This document shows, piece after piece, positions 13,794 to 26,669 of a stretch of DNA of 64,000 nucleotides (position 1 is its first letter; the number at the start of each line of letters is the position of its first letter). The notes beneath the pieces were generated by a model that ran no database searches, was not told the origin of the DNA, and saw nothing but the letters and a program-made list of their open reading frames with translations. The DNA is from Cardiocondyla obscurior. Taxonomy: Eukaryota; Arthropoda; Insecta; Hymenoptera; Formicidae. The stretch lies in NCBI RefSeq assembly GCF_019399895.1, contig NC_091864.1, forward strand, positions 6,984,001 through 7,048,000. The letters run 5' to 3'. Both the position numbers and the translations under genes were made by a program.

Positions 13794-15024
13794 GCGCGTA
13801 ACGGTCGAGACACGAACGTAGGGACAGGTCGGCGACTTTTCGCATTTAAAGCGCTTCTTTTATTATTTTTCTTTTTTTTTTCCCTCCTGTCTTTTACACA
13901 CCAATCGAAAAATTTCAGCTCGAAGCGACGGTCTTCGGAAAATTCCGCGGACAATCGCAGAATCGGCAAAAGTCGAAGATAACGTACGGCACGTGATCTA
14001 GATAATCCCGACGATCTATGCAACGAACGTAACGTAACCGTAAAATGATCGGTCGGACGAAGAGAGAGAAGCGAGCGAATGAAGAACGGTTAGTTTCTCC
14101 CCGGATGTTCGGTGGCCTCTTTCTCGGGCAAGCGGCCTTGCCAGGAATGCGCATTTTCTGCCGGTTCTCCGTCTATCTCTCGGCTTCGATTCGAATCTAT
14201 ATGCGCCGATGGCCACCTTTCACCCGTCGTCGTCGCGTCGCCCGCGACGGGCCCCGAGCCTCATTATTCGAAATCGAACAACTTCGAAGTCGGTCGCTTT
14301 ACGTCATTAGGAAATTCAAGCGGCACGAAGCGCGAGAGACAACCGTTAAACCTGCTTCGAGATAGTCAAGCGGCTGCAAAATCGAACGCAAATCTCCGCC
14401 GAAGAGCGTTTCGCGAGAGGAAATATATTACCGTCCCTCAAACGTGCGAAGGGATTAAAAAAAATCTTCCTTATTAATTTTCAGGATCGACGAGTACGTG
14501 GATTAGTCGCGTTGTCTTCGAAAAAGACGCGACAGTTGCCAGGTGTACTTATAAAAATTATATCATATTGCATAACTCGGTAATAACTGTACTTGCGCGT
14601 GGTCGTTTCGAGTCGATGTCGCTAGTCTTATCGGGTTCTTTTTTTCTTTTTCTTTTTTTTTTCCTTTCTTTCTTTAAAGAGTTTGAAGCAAAGATCTACC
14701 TGAACAAATAGCAAAAGACCGGCATGCTCTTTACCTGAAATACAAAAGACCGTAGGGGCGGTATTTACGGTCCGGTTCTTATTTCAAGACTGTTTTAAGA
14801 TGCTAATACTTTGCAAATGACTTAAAGTAAAATAGGCCCACATGGGATTTTACTTAAAATAATTACTCGAGTATCAGAACCGACTGGGAAACTTTCAACT
14901 CTGAATGCCGAAGCATCTGTCTGATTTATAAGTTTTGTACTGTCCGGTTTGAAAGAAAAGACTCGAGTAAGTTTACTTTCGCTCAGTCATTAATTTGACC
15001 ATTTACTAAAGAGGAAAAAAAGGC

Positions 15025-15051
15025 AAAAAAAAAAAAAAAAAAAAAAAAAAA
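15025..15051. repeat. Poly-A tract
   Basis: An uninterrupted A run of more than 20 bases inside the long intron. Confidence 0.9.
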
Positions 15052-18000
15052 CTAAATTCTACCTTAACGGTTTAGAACGGTTTCCAATTTACCGTTAAGT
15101 GCATCAACCGACAATGGACAGAATGTTTGGCATGCACATCAGATCTCGGAATTAATCGATCCGACCGCTTATTATTCGGCGATCTTTCTTCAACAAATAT
15201 CAATTCGCATGTTGAAAGGAGAAGGCAACAATAACGAGCGAATGATCTGACTGACGTACCCGAGTCAATTTGCATAACGGAAGAACATCTTCTCGGTCGG
15301 AATTATTAGATTTAATATTTCTTAAAATTCCATCGATCGAACGTTAATTAAAAATATTTAAATACTGCAAATATTCGCGACAAAAAAAAAGCGTCGATTA
15401 CAAATTAATAAAACGGTGGTCGAAAGGCTACAAAAATGTTTAATACAACACCAACGATTTTAGAGTTACGTCGTTTTCATTAGGAAAAGAAAAAAAAAAT
15501 AAAATAAGAGTTAAATTTGGAAATTAAATTGAAAAAGTTTTAAAATAAAAACTATTCTTATTTTCCCTCCGATTAATTTCAATTAAAATGCCAAAGCAGA
15601 ATTATAAACTGGCCGTTCAATTCGACTTATTCGCGCGATTTTTCGTTATGCAATTTTGTTTGCGTCGCCCTTTTGCGGCAGATTCCTTACTCGACGAAGA
15701 CCTTGACGTGCTCGGACGACAAACCGGACGTCTAACGGAGCGTCGCGTCCTACGCTAAAACCAAGCTCGTCACGATCGAATTCCAAGAAGACTTTTCGAC
15801 ACGTTTTATCCTATTTTTCTTCTCCTTTTTTTTATCTCACAGATTACAGCTACGAGATACTCTTATCGGGAAATAGAAGGGAGATAAGTGTGTCGGACAC
15901 GCCAGTGCGCGTATCAATAAAATGTCATTATTAAAATATCTCCGGTCTTCAGTTTAACGGAAGCCAAGTCCGAGGTATTCTAAGCATTTACGGAATGCCG
16001 CTTTATCGGATTGAAAACACGAACGCTAGCTAAACCTGTAGATTACAAAGAAAAGCGGAAACGGCAAGGAGGGAAGAAACGAAGAAAAAAAAAAGGGCTG
16101 AAGGAAACGGCACAAATTTAATTACACAGTCGCAAAAAAAACGTAAAAAAAATATATGTATGAATAAGAAAAAAGACCAAATAATCGGATAGAAATTTCG
16201 AAAAAAAGAAAATTATTCTTCGCACACGACCAAAGTCGAAAGAACGTGCGCGGCAAGTTCCAGGGAGCGTGTCGCGCTTATTCGCCGTTCTGTAAACATC
16301 GGGCAGGTAGGTTAGCGGCCGTTGTCACGTGGCCCGCGACTAGACGGCCACTGCGACATCTTCCGCGAGTTTCGGCAACACGTATTTGCGTAATATTTCC
16401 ATCCGCTAGTAATTACGCATCGATAATGACACGGCGAAAGGAGGAAAGGGCGAGATTACGTGGAAGTACGCGCCGGCGTGATAAGAATCGCGGGACAAAA
16501 CTCACCTATCAACGTGGACATTTCCGCCGTCGTCGGAGCGCGATGATAGTCGACGACCGTTCACACTGGCGATAGGTACTTCGGCCGTATCACATCGGGC
16601 ACATGTTTCTTTCTTTTTTATTTTTTTTTCCTCTCTTATCTTTCTTCCTTCTCTTTCCTTCCTACTAACGAGACCCTTTATCGGCGCGATCGCCCGCCCC
16701 GTCGACGCACGGGTGACACGCGCGGCCGCATGGGCGGCAATTTTCTACCGGGTGTGTCGCGAAACGGAAGAACACGGGGAGCGGGACTACGCGCGTTATC
16801 TTCACGAGACCACCGCCGCGACGCGAAGTAGCCGAGGAAATTATGTAACCTCGGCGTAGCCGCGTGTCCTCGTCTCTCTCCTTTTTCCCCGGCCGCGTTT
16901 TCGCGGCGCGACGTTTTCGGGCGCGTTAGTAGCTGGGGGAACCCGGTTCGCTAGCGCGATTTACTCTCGGTGCCCGTCGTTTTTAACAGGGTCGCGAAAG
17001 AAAGAGACGGGGGGGAAAGAAGAAACGAAAAAACGACGGGGGGAGGGAAAACGATCAAGGCCGAATCTTACGCGCACCCTGTCAACGCGGCACTCGCGAT
17101 TGATCCCCGAATCACTCACTGCCGACGGAATTGTGTAACACGCGGTCGCGACCATATGCTCGCACGTTGAAGAGGTTGCGAACGGCGAGAGAAACGAGAG
17201 TGCGCTGGCCGCGTAGCCGCCACTTGCCACATGTCCAGCACGAAGCGGCCACTCGGTCAACATCGTACATCTTCGCCGGGACTTGGTACAATTTCGAGAC
17301 GCCGCGCGGCCTTACGTTCTCGCTCTCTCTCTTCCTCCTCGCAGTCCTCCCCCTCGCCAACCCCCTGTCACTTTTTCTAACCTCTTACCTTGGTCGTTTT
17401 TGCGCGCAGCGAAGAAAAAAAATAAAACCCCGAAGACCAACAATGAAAGATTTTTTCGCGATCTCTAGCTTCTTAATATAGATAGAGCGGCGAGAGGCTG
17501 GTAAGAGAGGACAGAGAGATGCTTACGAGATCCACTTAAAGAGACCTATGTTCGTCGTCTTCGCTCTCATTTGAATTAAATACGCATTTGTAATTGTGCT
17601 GCACGCCTCGATAAGTAATAAAGCGCCGCGCGACCCTCCGGACCATCCTTGGAAACGAAACAGGCGCACTAAACGCTTTCCGCGTCAGAATTGAAAGCGT
17701 TATTTTACTTGATATGCTAATTAAGACTCTGGCATTCCGTCTATTTAAAAATGAAATATGCTTAATTCGCGTTTAGCGCGGCATTTATATTTCTACTAAA
17801 AAATATCGAATAAATTAAAAAAAAAAAAATTTTTTTTAATGTTAAAAAATAAAAAAAAAAAAGCGCGGTCTATTCCGTCGGTTCGTTATCGGCGCGATCG
17901 TAGCTCATTTGCCCCGTGTCTTCGGCGTCTCTGCACTTTCGATGCAGCCTCTTGTTCTCCGAGACGGCGGACCACGTCGCGATTCGCACGCAGGAAGCTC

Positions 18001-19735
18001 CTCTCTCTGTCTCCCACCTCCGCTTTTAATAGGCGCGATTCAACAGTTTGTTACACGTCGTGCCGGCCAATCGTGGTCACCATCTCTCGTTCCCTCTCGC
18101 CCTCCACCCCGCGCATGCTTGTTATCCCGAGCCTCTTTGCCGTTTATTTCACGCGGTGAAAAGCCAACACGCGTCCTTGTTTCACCGTGGAGCCCGCGGC
18201 GGCGTATGGGGAAAGAAAACGCGGAAAGAGGAAAAAAAAAAGAAAGAAAAAAAAAAACAGAAAAAAAAAAGTAGACGAGACACTGCGACGACAAAGTCTT
18301 CGATACGGAGAGCGAGCGAGTCGAGATAAGCGGGGCCGATCGTTTCGATAAAACGACGACGGCGAGCGGGGATTTGCCTTAGCCGGAGAGCCAAGACGAA
18401 AGTGAAAGCACCGCCGGTTCGTGCCGAATCTTTTAAGTATCGAGATTCAACGCTCGACCTGATCTACAAGCGGAAAGGGTACCCTTTCGCGAGGGGATTC
18501 GCGATTATCGGAAGCGAGTTGCTTCGGTTAGGCTCGCGTTAATGTCGCGATTGTGCCAATCAAAGAAATGGCACGTAGATTGCACGCGGACTTCAATTAC
18601 ACGTGTAACGCGATGGAAACGACCCGGAGACCGCGGACGGAGACAGAGAGGCAAGGAGAAACGAGGCATGCGATTTCTGAATGAACGATACTTGCAGCGC
18701 ATTCTTGTGCCGACTTTAGCTTTATTGATAGCCGCCACTACGAGTAATTCCTGTCCCACTATTGTTGCCGTGACCATTACCGCTAACCGGTCGCGAGAAG
18801 CGGCTTTAACGAGATTACGGAAGTCTAAGAGGAGAGAAAGAGAGAAAAAAAAGAGCCTGCCGTTGTTCCGAATGTCGAACTTGGCTTGGCGGTTTTGCTT
18901 TCACGCAGACTCGCACACCTGTGTGGATATAAGTACACCTGTGCGATACATCGCGTGTCGCGATGAGTTAGTACGTTTCATTTTCTTCTTTTATTATTTT
19001 TTTTTCCCCGTTTTTCTACCTATTCTGTTTCACATGCCGTAGGTTGGAATGAAAGGGAGGACCCCGCGCGCCGATAAAGCTCGATACCGTCGGGAAAGAT
19101 CAAAGATCTAACTGCGCTCTAAGCTAGGCGGATGGGAAGAGAAGATGACTGTCTACTTTTCTCTCGGCGGATTTATTTGTTTAAACTTTCGTCCCTTAGG
19201 AGCCCGTCGGTGGTACATAACGCGCGTATTTTAGGCACGTAGCGTCTCGGAGAGAGCGAGAAAGAGAGAGTTCACGGATTTAGAGTTCCTTATCGCGACA
19301 AATCACGCGTCAGACTTCGATCAGCCCCTCCCCCTCTTTCCTAATTATGTTCGGACACGAAACGCGTTTTTTTCTTTTTCATTTCTCGCGTCCCCGATCA
19401 AACGTTGAGCACACAAGGGTGCTAGTTAAAAAGGGACGTTCCCCTTTTCTCGCGGCCACGTACGTGGTACGTGCCACATGCCGCGTGGTCGTCCTAACCT
19501 CAAATAACACCTTTTCTCGTAGAAAGGCATGCGCGAGCCACGCGCCGTCGACGATTTCGCTTGACGCTCAAGGTTCGTCGCAAGCACGATGTTTCCCCCC
19601 TCGTATGCAATCTCGATTAATAATTAGCGACGAAGACGTTCAGCGACGTTCGTCCGCACCTCCGACGAATCGTCGAGGACACCCCGCCCGAAAAATCGCA
19701 CGTATCGCCGCGATAAAGACAAGGAAAGGACTTAC

Positions 19736-19949
19736 CGGCGTTTAAGAAGCGTGCGTTGGTGGTGACGACGGCGCTGTAGGTCTGCGAGGAGTGCACCACG
19801 GGCTGGCTGAGGATGATCTGATGCTGATGCTGCGGGGGAGTGTGATGGGGCTGCTGCTGCGGCTGGTGATGGGGCTGCGGCTGCGAATGATGTTGCGGGT
19901 GGTGATGATGGGACAGGTGGTGGTGCTTGCCCTTGGTCGGCATGCTCAT
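19736..19949 (-). CDS. eIF4G: Alternative first coding exon A of the eIF4G-like gene
   Basis: The ATG at 19949 opens a frame of 71 codons beginning MSMPTKGKHHHL, rich in His, Pro and Gln, and ending NARFLNA at a strong donor (GTAAGTCCTT) after 19736. The exon leaves phase 1, matching the acceptor before 1520, so the spliced product reads N-A-G-S-E-F-H-G. The intron to the common exon is about 18.2 kb. The sequence upstream (19950-20760) is CpG-rich and lies head to head with LZIC. Neither first exon has a signal peptide, as expected for a cytosolic factor. Exon use in particular tissues cannot be judged from sequence. Confidence 0.6.
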
Positions 19950-20760
19950 CGCAGGCGTTGGCCTCCCTCGTGCGTGCTGTCCTTACAAGCCTGCGACCTC
20001 CGCACGCGGTTCGCACTCATAGGTACACTTATTATCTCCCCCCTCGCGCGGCTTCCACGACGACGGTAGCAACGACGGCGGCGACGGCTGACGCGCGCGG
20101 GTACTCGCGATACTCGGGACAATTCTCCCCCACCGTCGGGAAGATGTATATCTGCGAACGGAACGATCACGCGGTCGGATCGTGTGCACCGCAATCGACG
20201 ACGATCCGCGAAGACGATCGGGCGAGCAGGAAGGCGCGCGCGCGCGCGCGCGCACTCTCTTGCGCGTTCGCGCTCACTCGTTCCGGACGAAGGTGTTTAC
20301 GACGACGGTGCCGCGTGTCGCACGCGATCCACACACGTATCCGATACTCGTACTTGCCCGTCTGTCCGGCCCAAGGGTGTCGGACGTTGTTGAGGTTCGT
20401 CTTTCGCGGTGACCCCGCGACGTGCTCTCGGCTGCCCGCACACCAGAGAGAAATACGTCCCACTTGCGCGCGATCTCTCTTCGCATAATCGCGCTCGCCG
20501 GCCAGGCCAACGCGGGGACGAAGCAACGACGCGAGATCGTGTAACCGCACAACCACGCCGGACCTTGTCACAAACTTGGATACCGTAACGTTTCTTCCAC
20601 GCGTACTCGATCGCTCGCTCGCTTCGACTGCCAGAACTGCCCCCGTGACCGTCCGATCCGACGCGACGTTCGTAATACCGTAGTCGTAGGGGGAATGACC
20701 ACGGCTTTGACCGCGCTCGAAATTGTCTCCACCGTACGCCGGCGAAAACCTCTAGTATCT
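19950..20760. promoter_or_regulatory. CpG-rich upstream region of eIF4G-like first exon A
   Basis: A very CpG-rich stretch just upstream of the ATG at 19949, with a CG dinucleotide run at about 20236-20251. Further towards LZIC (after about 20760) the composition turns AT-rich. Position and composition suggest the main promoter of the minus-strand gene, perhaps shared with LZIC. No core promoter element was identified with confidence. Confidence 0.4.
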
Positions 20761-21340
20761 GACACTGCTATTTTCTCCCAGCAGCCAACCAGCGTGAGGC
20801 CATCGTGCCAATCAGAACGTTCGTTTCTCTTCGTCTAAATATTTCACCAACCAAAACGTCCAATCAGAAAATCTTAAATTCCATTAAATTGATTTCTTTT
20901 ACAGATTTTATACGTCACACAATGAGATTTTCAAATAATTTCTAATTGTTTCTAATCTATTGTAAGAAAAGATAAGCGCAGAACTTTTATAAAGCATTTT
21001 CTTAATCCGCGCGTTACGAGCGAACAATTTTTACTTTAAATACGGTTTTAACATCGTATTATTCCAAGATCGATAAAAACTACTGAGATTGTGTATTTCG
21101 CAATTCTTATCTCTTACGAAAAATTTCGTCTTGTGATATTGCAAAGTGCTCCTAGGTAAATGGCAAACGAAAGATTTTCTAATTTTTACAACAAATTAAT
21201 ATTTTAAAATATATACGTATTTATATATCTATCATCTGAAAGACGAGATACTGTCCTTTAGTATCTAAGCACTTTCAATCTAACCTATACCTTATGTTTT
21301 GTTCCTTGGGCTTTCAGTCCTTTCTTCATCCGATTCAACA

Positions 21341-22136
21341 ATGACTTCTCACGGAAAAGCAGAGACCGAGAGACTAAAAAAAAATTTAGAAGAACAATTA
21401 GATCGTCTCGTACAGCAGTTAGAAGACCTGGAAGAATGCAGGTTTTATTTTATATTTTTTAGACATTTTTCTAAGAATACAAAGTTCAAATAACTTGTAC
21501 AAATTTACACATTTATATACATATTTTTTTTGTTCGTTGAGCAATAGCAAATATTTTGTTAACAGAGTTACTCTAGACGAGGCCGATTATCAAGAATGCA
21601 AGGAAGATACTATGGAACAGCTTCGTGAATTTAATGAGAGCTTACAAAGAATGATATCTGGAAATATGACTCTAGTTGATGAACTTGGAGCAATGCAATT
21701 GGTATAAATTTTATATAACTTTTGATAAAACATATATGTAATAATAAAAATGTTAAATATGTTTTTATATAATTGATTATAATTTTAATAGGCAACTCAA
21801 GCAGCTATCAGTGCAGCATTTCAGACACCAGCAGTAATAAGAATGTTTGGTAAAAGAGAACCCACTGGACTTAAAGAACGTCTATTGCAAATTGATCGCG
21901 ATGTAAAACTTTGTAAACTAAACAAAGAAACTGCCGATCGTCAACGCGGAGAAATATTAAGTGCTTTGAGGCAACTTGGAGAAAAATTAGAACCTTCTGA
22001 ATTACAATTATTGGAACGATTATCTTTAAATAATATCGATACCACTAAGTATGTTCAAATTACGGAATCAACAGGAGAGGGTAAAATGGCCTTAGATGTA
22101 GTCGGCAAAGAAGTTAAAGCTACACAAGATACTTGA
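21341..22136 (+). CDS. Lzic: LZIC (leucine zipper and ICAT domain protein)
   Basis: Three exons: 21341-21441, 21566-21701 and 21792-22136, giving 193 residues. The start MTSHGKAETERL is followed by a leucine-zipper-like helix (LEEQLDRLVQQLEDLEECR, about residues 15-33). Then come SGNMTLVDELGAMQL and AAISAAF-TP, and a C-terminal ICAT-like region (about residues 110-180). Length and motif order match the LZIC family, which is about 190 residues in vertebrates. The C-terminal domain is shared with ICAT, the beta-catenin/TCF inhibitor, but LZIC itself is poorly understood, so a Wnt role is only a family-level suggestion. An in-frame ATG lies 42 bases upstream (21299). A TTTCAG acceptor-like site lies between the two, so an upstream 5'UTR intron and a start at 21341 are more likely. 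AATAAA lies at about 22614. Confidence 0.93.
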
Positions 22137-24126
22137 ACTTAATTATAAGTAATCATTCTAACAATGTCTCGTTATTTGTAATTTATTATTGAATTAGGTT
22201 TTATTAAACATTTTTTATCGAGCGGCTTATGTAACGCAATATACCTTTACACTATGTTTACAATTGTTTAAAATTTCACAATTTGAACAAGATTTTAACG
22301 TTATTAGCAAATTAAACACTTGCATTACTAAAAACTAATGTACATAACTGTGCCATTAAATCGTCTGTGACTTTTTCTATATTTTAATAACATTAGAATA
22401 ATACGATTGTTGTTCAACATAAAAAAAAGTTGAAAAATTTAAAAAAAGTTTAATTTTTAATGTAAAAAACATGAATAATTTTGTTTAAATATTTACCGCG
22501 TATAATGCAACAGCATATGGTGTAACATCTATATTAATCAACTGAAATTTTATTTGTGTTTATATATGTATACAAGGATCTTGTATTATTCACAACATTG
22601 TGATAAATCATGAAATAAATATATTGATGTCTCTGTCTAACTTACCGTTTTTACTTGAAAAAAGTTTATTTCTAACGAGAATTAAAATAAAAATTGGAAA
22701 GATATGTCCCAAGAAATATATATATATATATATATATGTATAAATATGATGAATAATCGATAATTAATAACTGGATAATAGTATCCATTGTTCACGTTAT
22801 TAATGACAGAAGATACCTTAAAATCTGTAATTAATATACTGTATATGAAACTGTATATATGGAACAAAAGCTTATCTAGAAAAATAATAGATTCAAAAGA
22901 TTAACAAATCTATGTGTATCTTACGAATTATCTTCGCGTATACGATTTTATAATCATTTCTTTTCAGAATGCATTGCGTAAAATATTTAAATATCAATAA
23001 GTATAAAACTATGATTATTTATGTGTATCATGTTGCTTGATGCAAGTAAAAATAGTCTTTTAAGATTAAGATTAAGACTTGCGTGTACATATAACAGTCC
23101 TTCCTAAAGAGGAAGTTTTACGAAGGCATATCGAATTGGTGACAAGAATATATTAATGTGCTTCTACAGTCTATTTTCTGATATGTGTACACATATGCCA
23201 ACATACAGCTTGTTGAAAATATCGATTTATTTTTCGGAATCTTTAAATCTTTAATTAAATTGGATTAATTTAAATCAAACAGATTACTTTATTTATTTTC
23301 CCAAATTTATCGCGCAAAATTCTTTAAAATTTCCTAGTTTTTCGTGACATAGAATATTATCCATTTCAAAAAACAATAAAATATTTTGTTTTATTTTATT
23401 TATATTCGTATTACTTCTGAGATACTGTATACACATGCTCACACACAAACACGCACCCACACGAGCAAGCGCGCACGCATGCACGTACATACATTCATAC
23501 ATATATACACAATAGGTGTGCAAAAAAGCTCATATAACGAGTAAAGAAAATTAAAAAAAATTTAGAAAGTGTTTACATCTTCGTAAATATAACACATGTA
23601 CACTGAAAGATAGATATGGCGTTTGCTGCGGCGACAGCGGCTAGCGTACGTGATCTTAACGTGATTTGTGTTAAGTCTCACACGAAACGCATAGTACAAG
23701 TAAACACGCTCTCCTATTTTTTTCCTCGTCCTCCCATTACCTCTTTCAGCCGCCAAAGATCACGTACGCTAATCGCTGTCGCTGCAACAAACGTCACATC
23801 TGCCTTTCAATGTACTTATATATGTATGTAATATATATTATACATAGAAAATGATTTATTATAATGTTATCAGTTAAAAAAAAATTCGATAGACAAAAAT
23901 ATTTCGGTTAAAAGTTGTAAAATTCAGAGGATTAATTTTTTCAATCAATTCTACAACTATTATCTGAAGCATTTTAATCTATTTTGTCGTTTTCTGTTCG
24001 AGATATTTCTAATGAAAATGAGACATCCTATACATTCTATGTATAATATATATTAATATAAATTTTGTTAACCTTTTTGAATGCTATCTTATTATATTAT
24101 TGTACTCGTTACATTCGCCACATGAT
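22137..24126. other. Intergenic, LZIC 3' region and ZMYND11 3' flank
   Basis: AT-rich, with an (AT)n tract at about 22717-22739, a CA/GC-rich microsatellite-like stretch at about 23427-23510, and one inverted-repeat element (separate entry). LZIC and ZMYND11 converge here. No coding exon is supportable. Confidence 0.6.
23596..23817. mobile_element. MITE-like inverted-repeat element, copy 1
   Basis: The left arm runs from GTACACTGAAAGATAGATA through GGCTAGCGTACGTGATCT. It matches the reverse complement of the right arm (GATCACGTACGCTAATCG through CTGCCTTTCAATGTAC) over roughly 60 bases. There is no coding capacity. The same arms occur three more times in the window. Confidence 0.8.
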
Positions 24127-26325
24127 TTAGCGCTTACGCCTGCACACTCTTTTATGTTCGCGTTGCCAGTGAACTTGCTGACAGTCTGTGCTGCAGTACG
24201 CGGTATTCCAACAACAATGATATATTGCCTCAGCTTCGCAATTATAACACTATAACAAATAATTAAAAGACATTAAAAAAATACATTGCAAATAAGAAAC
24301 CGGAAAAATGAAAAAAAAATTACCCATTGCTTCTTTTTTATATCGGATACGATTTGTTGATGTCTATCAGTTAACTGCCGCAATTCTTTGGCATGCTCCG
24401 CTTGCAATCTTTCTAATTCTCTACACTTTTCAAGTTCTAATTCACGGCGCAGTTTTTCCAGCCCCGTTGTCGTTGGTTGTTCTGAAGTTCTACGTTCTCT
24501 TTTGATCTGTAAATTGTCAAAAAATAATTGGATGGTGTGGTCGTGTAAATATAAAAATACTTAATTAAAAATTACCTTTGCGGGAAGTCCGTCTGTTTGA
24601 ATTTGTTCGGTTTGTACGAGAACGCACTTTGATCTCGGTTCTTGACAACTTGATGTAACCATATCCTCTTGAGAGCCTTCCTTCTTTAAACCTTGTGGGC
24701 ACGTGCTTGTTATACTTTCTCTGGCAGGTTCATCTTCAGCTACAGGTAAACGAGGTACCTGTCTTTCTTCATTATCCGCGTTAATTTTCGCATTGTCTCC
24801 TTTATTATCAGTTTCATTGTTTACATTTTGCGTTTCAAGATTGCCATCCGAACTCAATCGTTCAACTCTTACTCGTAAATCTTTAATCAATTGTTTTGAT
24901 AAATTAGAACTGTGCGACGTACCCTTTGAAGATTCCAATTTTCGAATTTTTGCAGGCGTAGGATCATCTGTACTATTCGAGGAGTCTTCCTTATTTTTTC
25001 CTAATTTTTGTAATAAGTTTTGATGATGCTTCAACTCTTCGAAAGCCCTATTCCAAGCTGTAGATTTTTTTATCTATAAAATATAGCAATTAATTTTATG
25101 AAACCTAGGAATAATGCGGTATCAATTTTTCTTTTTACCTGTAAACTTTGTAAAGTGGAAGAGATTGGTCGAATAAAAACTTTTTCAATATTAGCTCTCA
25201 TGTGATGACCACCAAAAAAACGTACATCGTATACATTTCCATTAACTTGCATGACTTTCGCCGGCCAATATGGGTATCCCTTTTGCTTTGCGTAAACCAA
25301 TTGATGAGGGGGATTACACGGAATACAGAACCACATTTTTTCTGATTTTTCGTTCGATATACGATAACAGTCCGCGCAACGACGTATCTCTTGAAGATCG
25401 TAGCAACAATCCTGATACATCGTACGCCCCATGTCCGCTATCACGCTATTCACTGCTAGAACGACAAAATAATAAAATGTTTAAAGAAACAAATGCATCA
25501 AAGACGTAATTTTCTTACCTCCATGGTATATTACAATGTTATGTAAAATATTATAAGCATCAGCCTCAAATTCGGCGAGATTGGTATATTCATTATTATT
25601 CGTTTTCGTATCCATTATCGCCAAATCCATATGACGTTTTATGAGTATCCCTGGTCGCCATGCGTCTTCACCTTCGCTTATCCAGGTTGGTCCCGACAAG
25701 CCGTTGGGTGGTGTAACGATTGGACCATTGTTGAAAACGATAGTACGATTTGTAATCTCTGGTGGTAACTTCGCTTTTAAATGACCACATGTGAAACTAA
25801 GTATATGATTAAGTTCGACTTTGTCGGGATATACGTCGCTGTTAATTTTCTGCAACAAAATTTATGTATTTAATTAGCAATATTAAAGATAAGCACGTTA
25901 TGAATTAAGAGTTTAGAAATATTTACCTCGCAGAAGTTACAAATCTTTAATTTTGTATTGCTGGGTACATGGCATTCCGAGTGATATACCCTACAGCATT
26001 GCTCACAGCACTCGACCACACCTGCTCGCTGACATTTGCAACAATACCAATCGTGATTATCATCCTGCAATATGTCCACCGGCGGTAATCTGTAGCTCTC
26101 TTGCTCAACGCCGCTTTTCGTGGACACTTTTTTCAGTAGAACGAGCCCATCCTCGACCGCCTTGTTAAGTTCGTCCTGAGCCTCTTGCTCTGTAAAGCCG
26201 TAAACTCGAGCCATGTGCCGTACCATACGGTCATTACTAGGTAAGCTCCGTTGATGTACCGTAATTTTGATCGTATCCCAAATCCGCTGAATCATAGATG
26301 GATCGCTTCTCCGACGTACAGACAT
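24127..26325 (-). CDS. Zmynd11: ZMYND11-type chromatin reader (PHD-bromo-PWWP-MYND)
   Basis: Six exons on the minus strand: 25927-26325, 25519-25849, 25139-25455, 24576-25073, 24324-24506 and 24127-24249, giving 616 residues. Order of domains: an N-terminal winged-helix-like stretch; a PHD finger with paired Cys/His (C95-C96 to C132); a bromodomain-like region (about 140-243); a second Cys cluster (C269, C272, C287, C290); PWWP with GYPYWPAKV (303-311) and DVRFFGGHH; a charged linker; a short coiled coil; and a C-terminal MYND finger (577-616) starting CYNCEAEAIYHCCWN and ending in KRVCRRKR. The order and the tail match ZMYND11/BS69. In vertebrates that protein reads H3.3K36me3 in gene bodies, restrains transcription elongation and binds PxLxP partners through MYND; the same role here is inference. 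It converges with LZIC and shares a 344-base gap with the 7TM gene. Confidence 0.95.
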
Positions 26326-26669
26326 GTTGATAGTCTACTGTAATGAGAAATAAATTATTATTTTATTAAATAATTTTATAAAATAGTTAATTATAACGAA
26401 TAGTGAAAATAATAAGCATATAAGTAGTAAAACTATCAGCGAAATTAAAATTGATAAATATTTTATGCCCTCATATGCTATCGGTGCAGTACAGTTAAAT
26501 CTAAACTACGTTAACTGGGTACCCACATATATGTAATACCCATATGCTTATAACATTTACTCAGTCGGCCTCTATCATTCTCAAGGTGTGGCAGCCTTAA
26601 AAATAATTGGCAAACAGTTTCAGTGAACAAAGCAAATATTTTTAAACGAGGAAGATCCGCCGTCGCAAT
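26326..26669. promoter_or_regulatory. Short bidirectional gap between ZMYND11 and the 7TM gene
   Basis: Only 344 bases separate the two ATGs, which read in opposite directions. The gap is AT-rich and contains no clear TATA box. Acting as a shared promoter is inferred from spacing alone. Confidence 0.45.

Larger units (their letters stand above)
8461..19735. other. Long intron of the eIF4G-like gene, no gene seen
   Basis: About 11 kb without a supportable exon. It alternates between AT-rich and CpG-rich blocks, with many poly-A/poly-T and GA/CT tracts. The many ORFs here are overlapping, stop-poor GC-rich frames without splice logic. A real tissue-specific exon or a noncoding RNA could be hidden in it, but nothing in the sequence singles one out. 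Confidence 0.5.
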
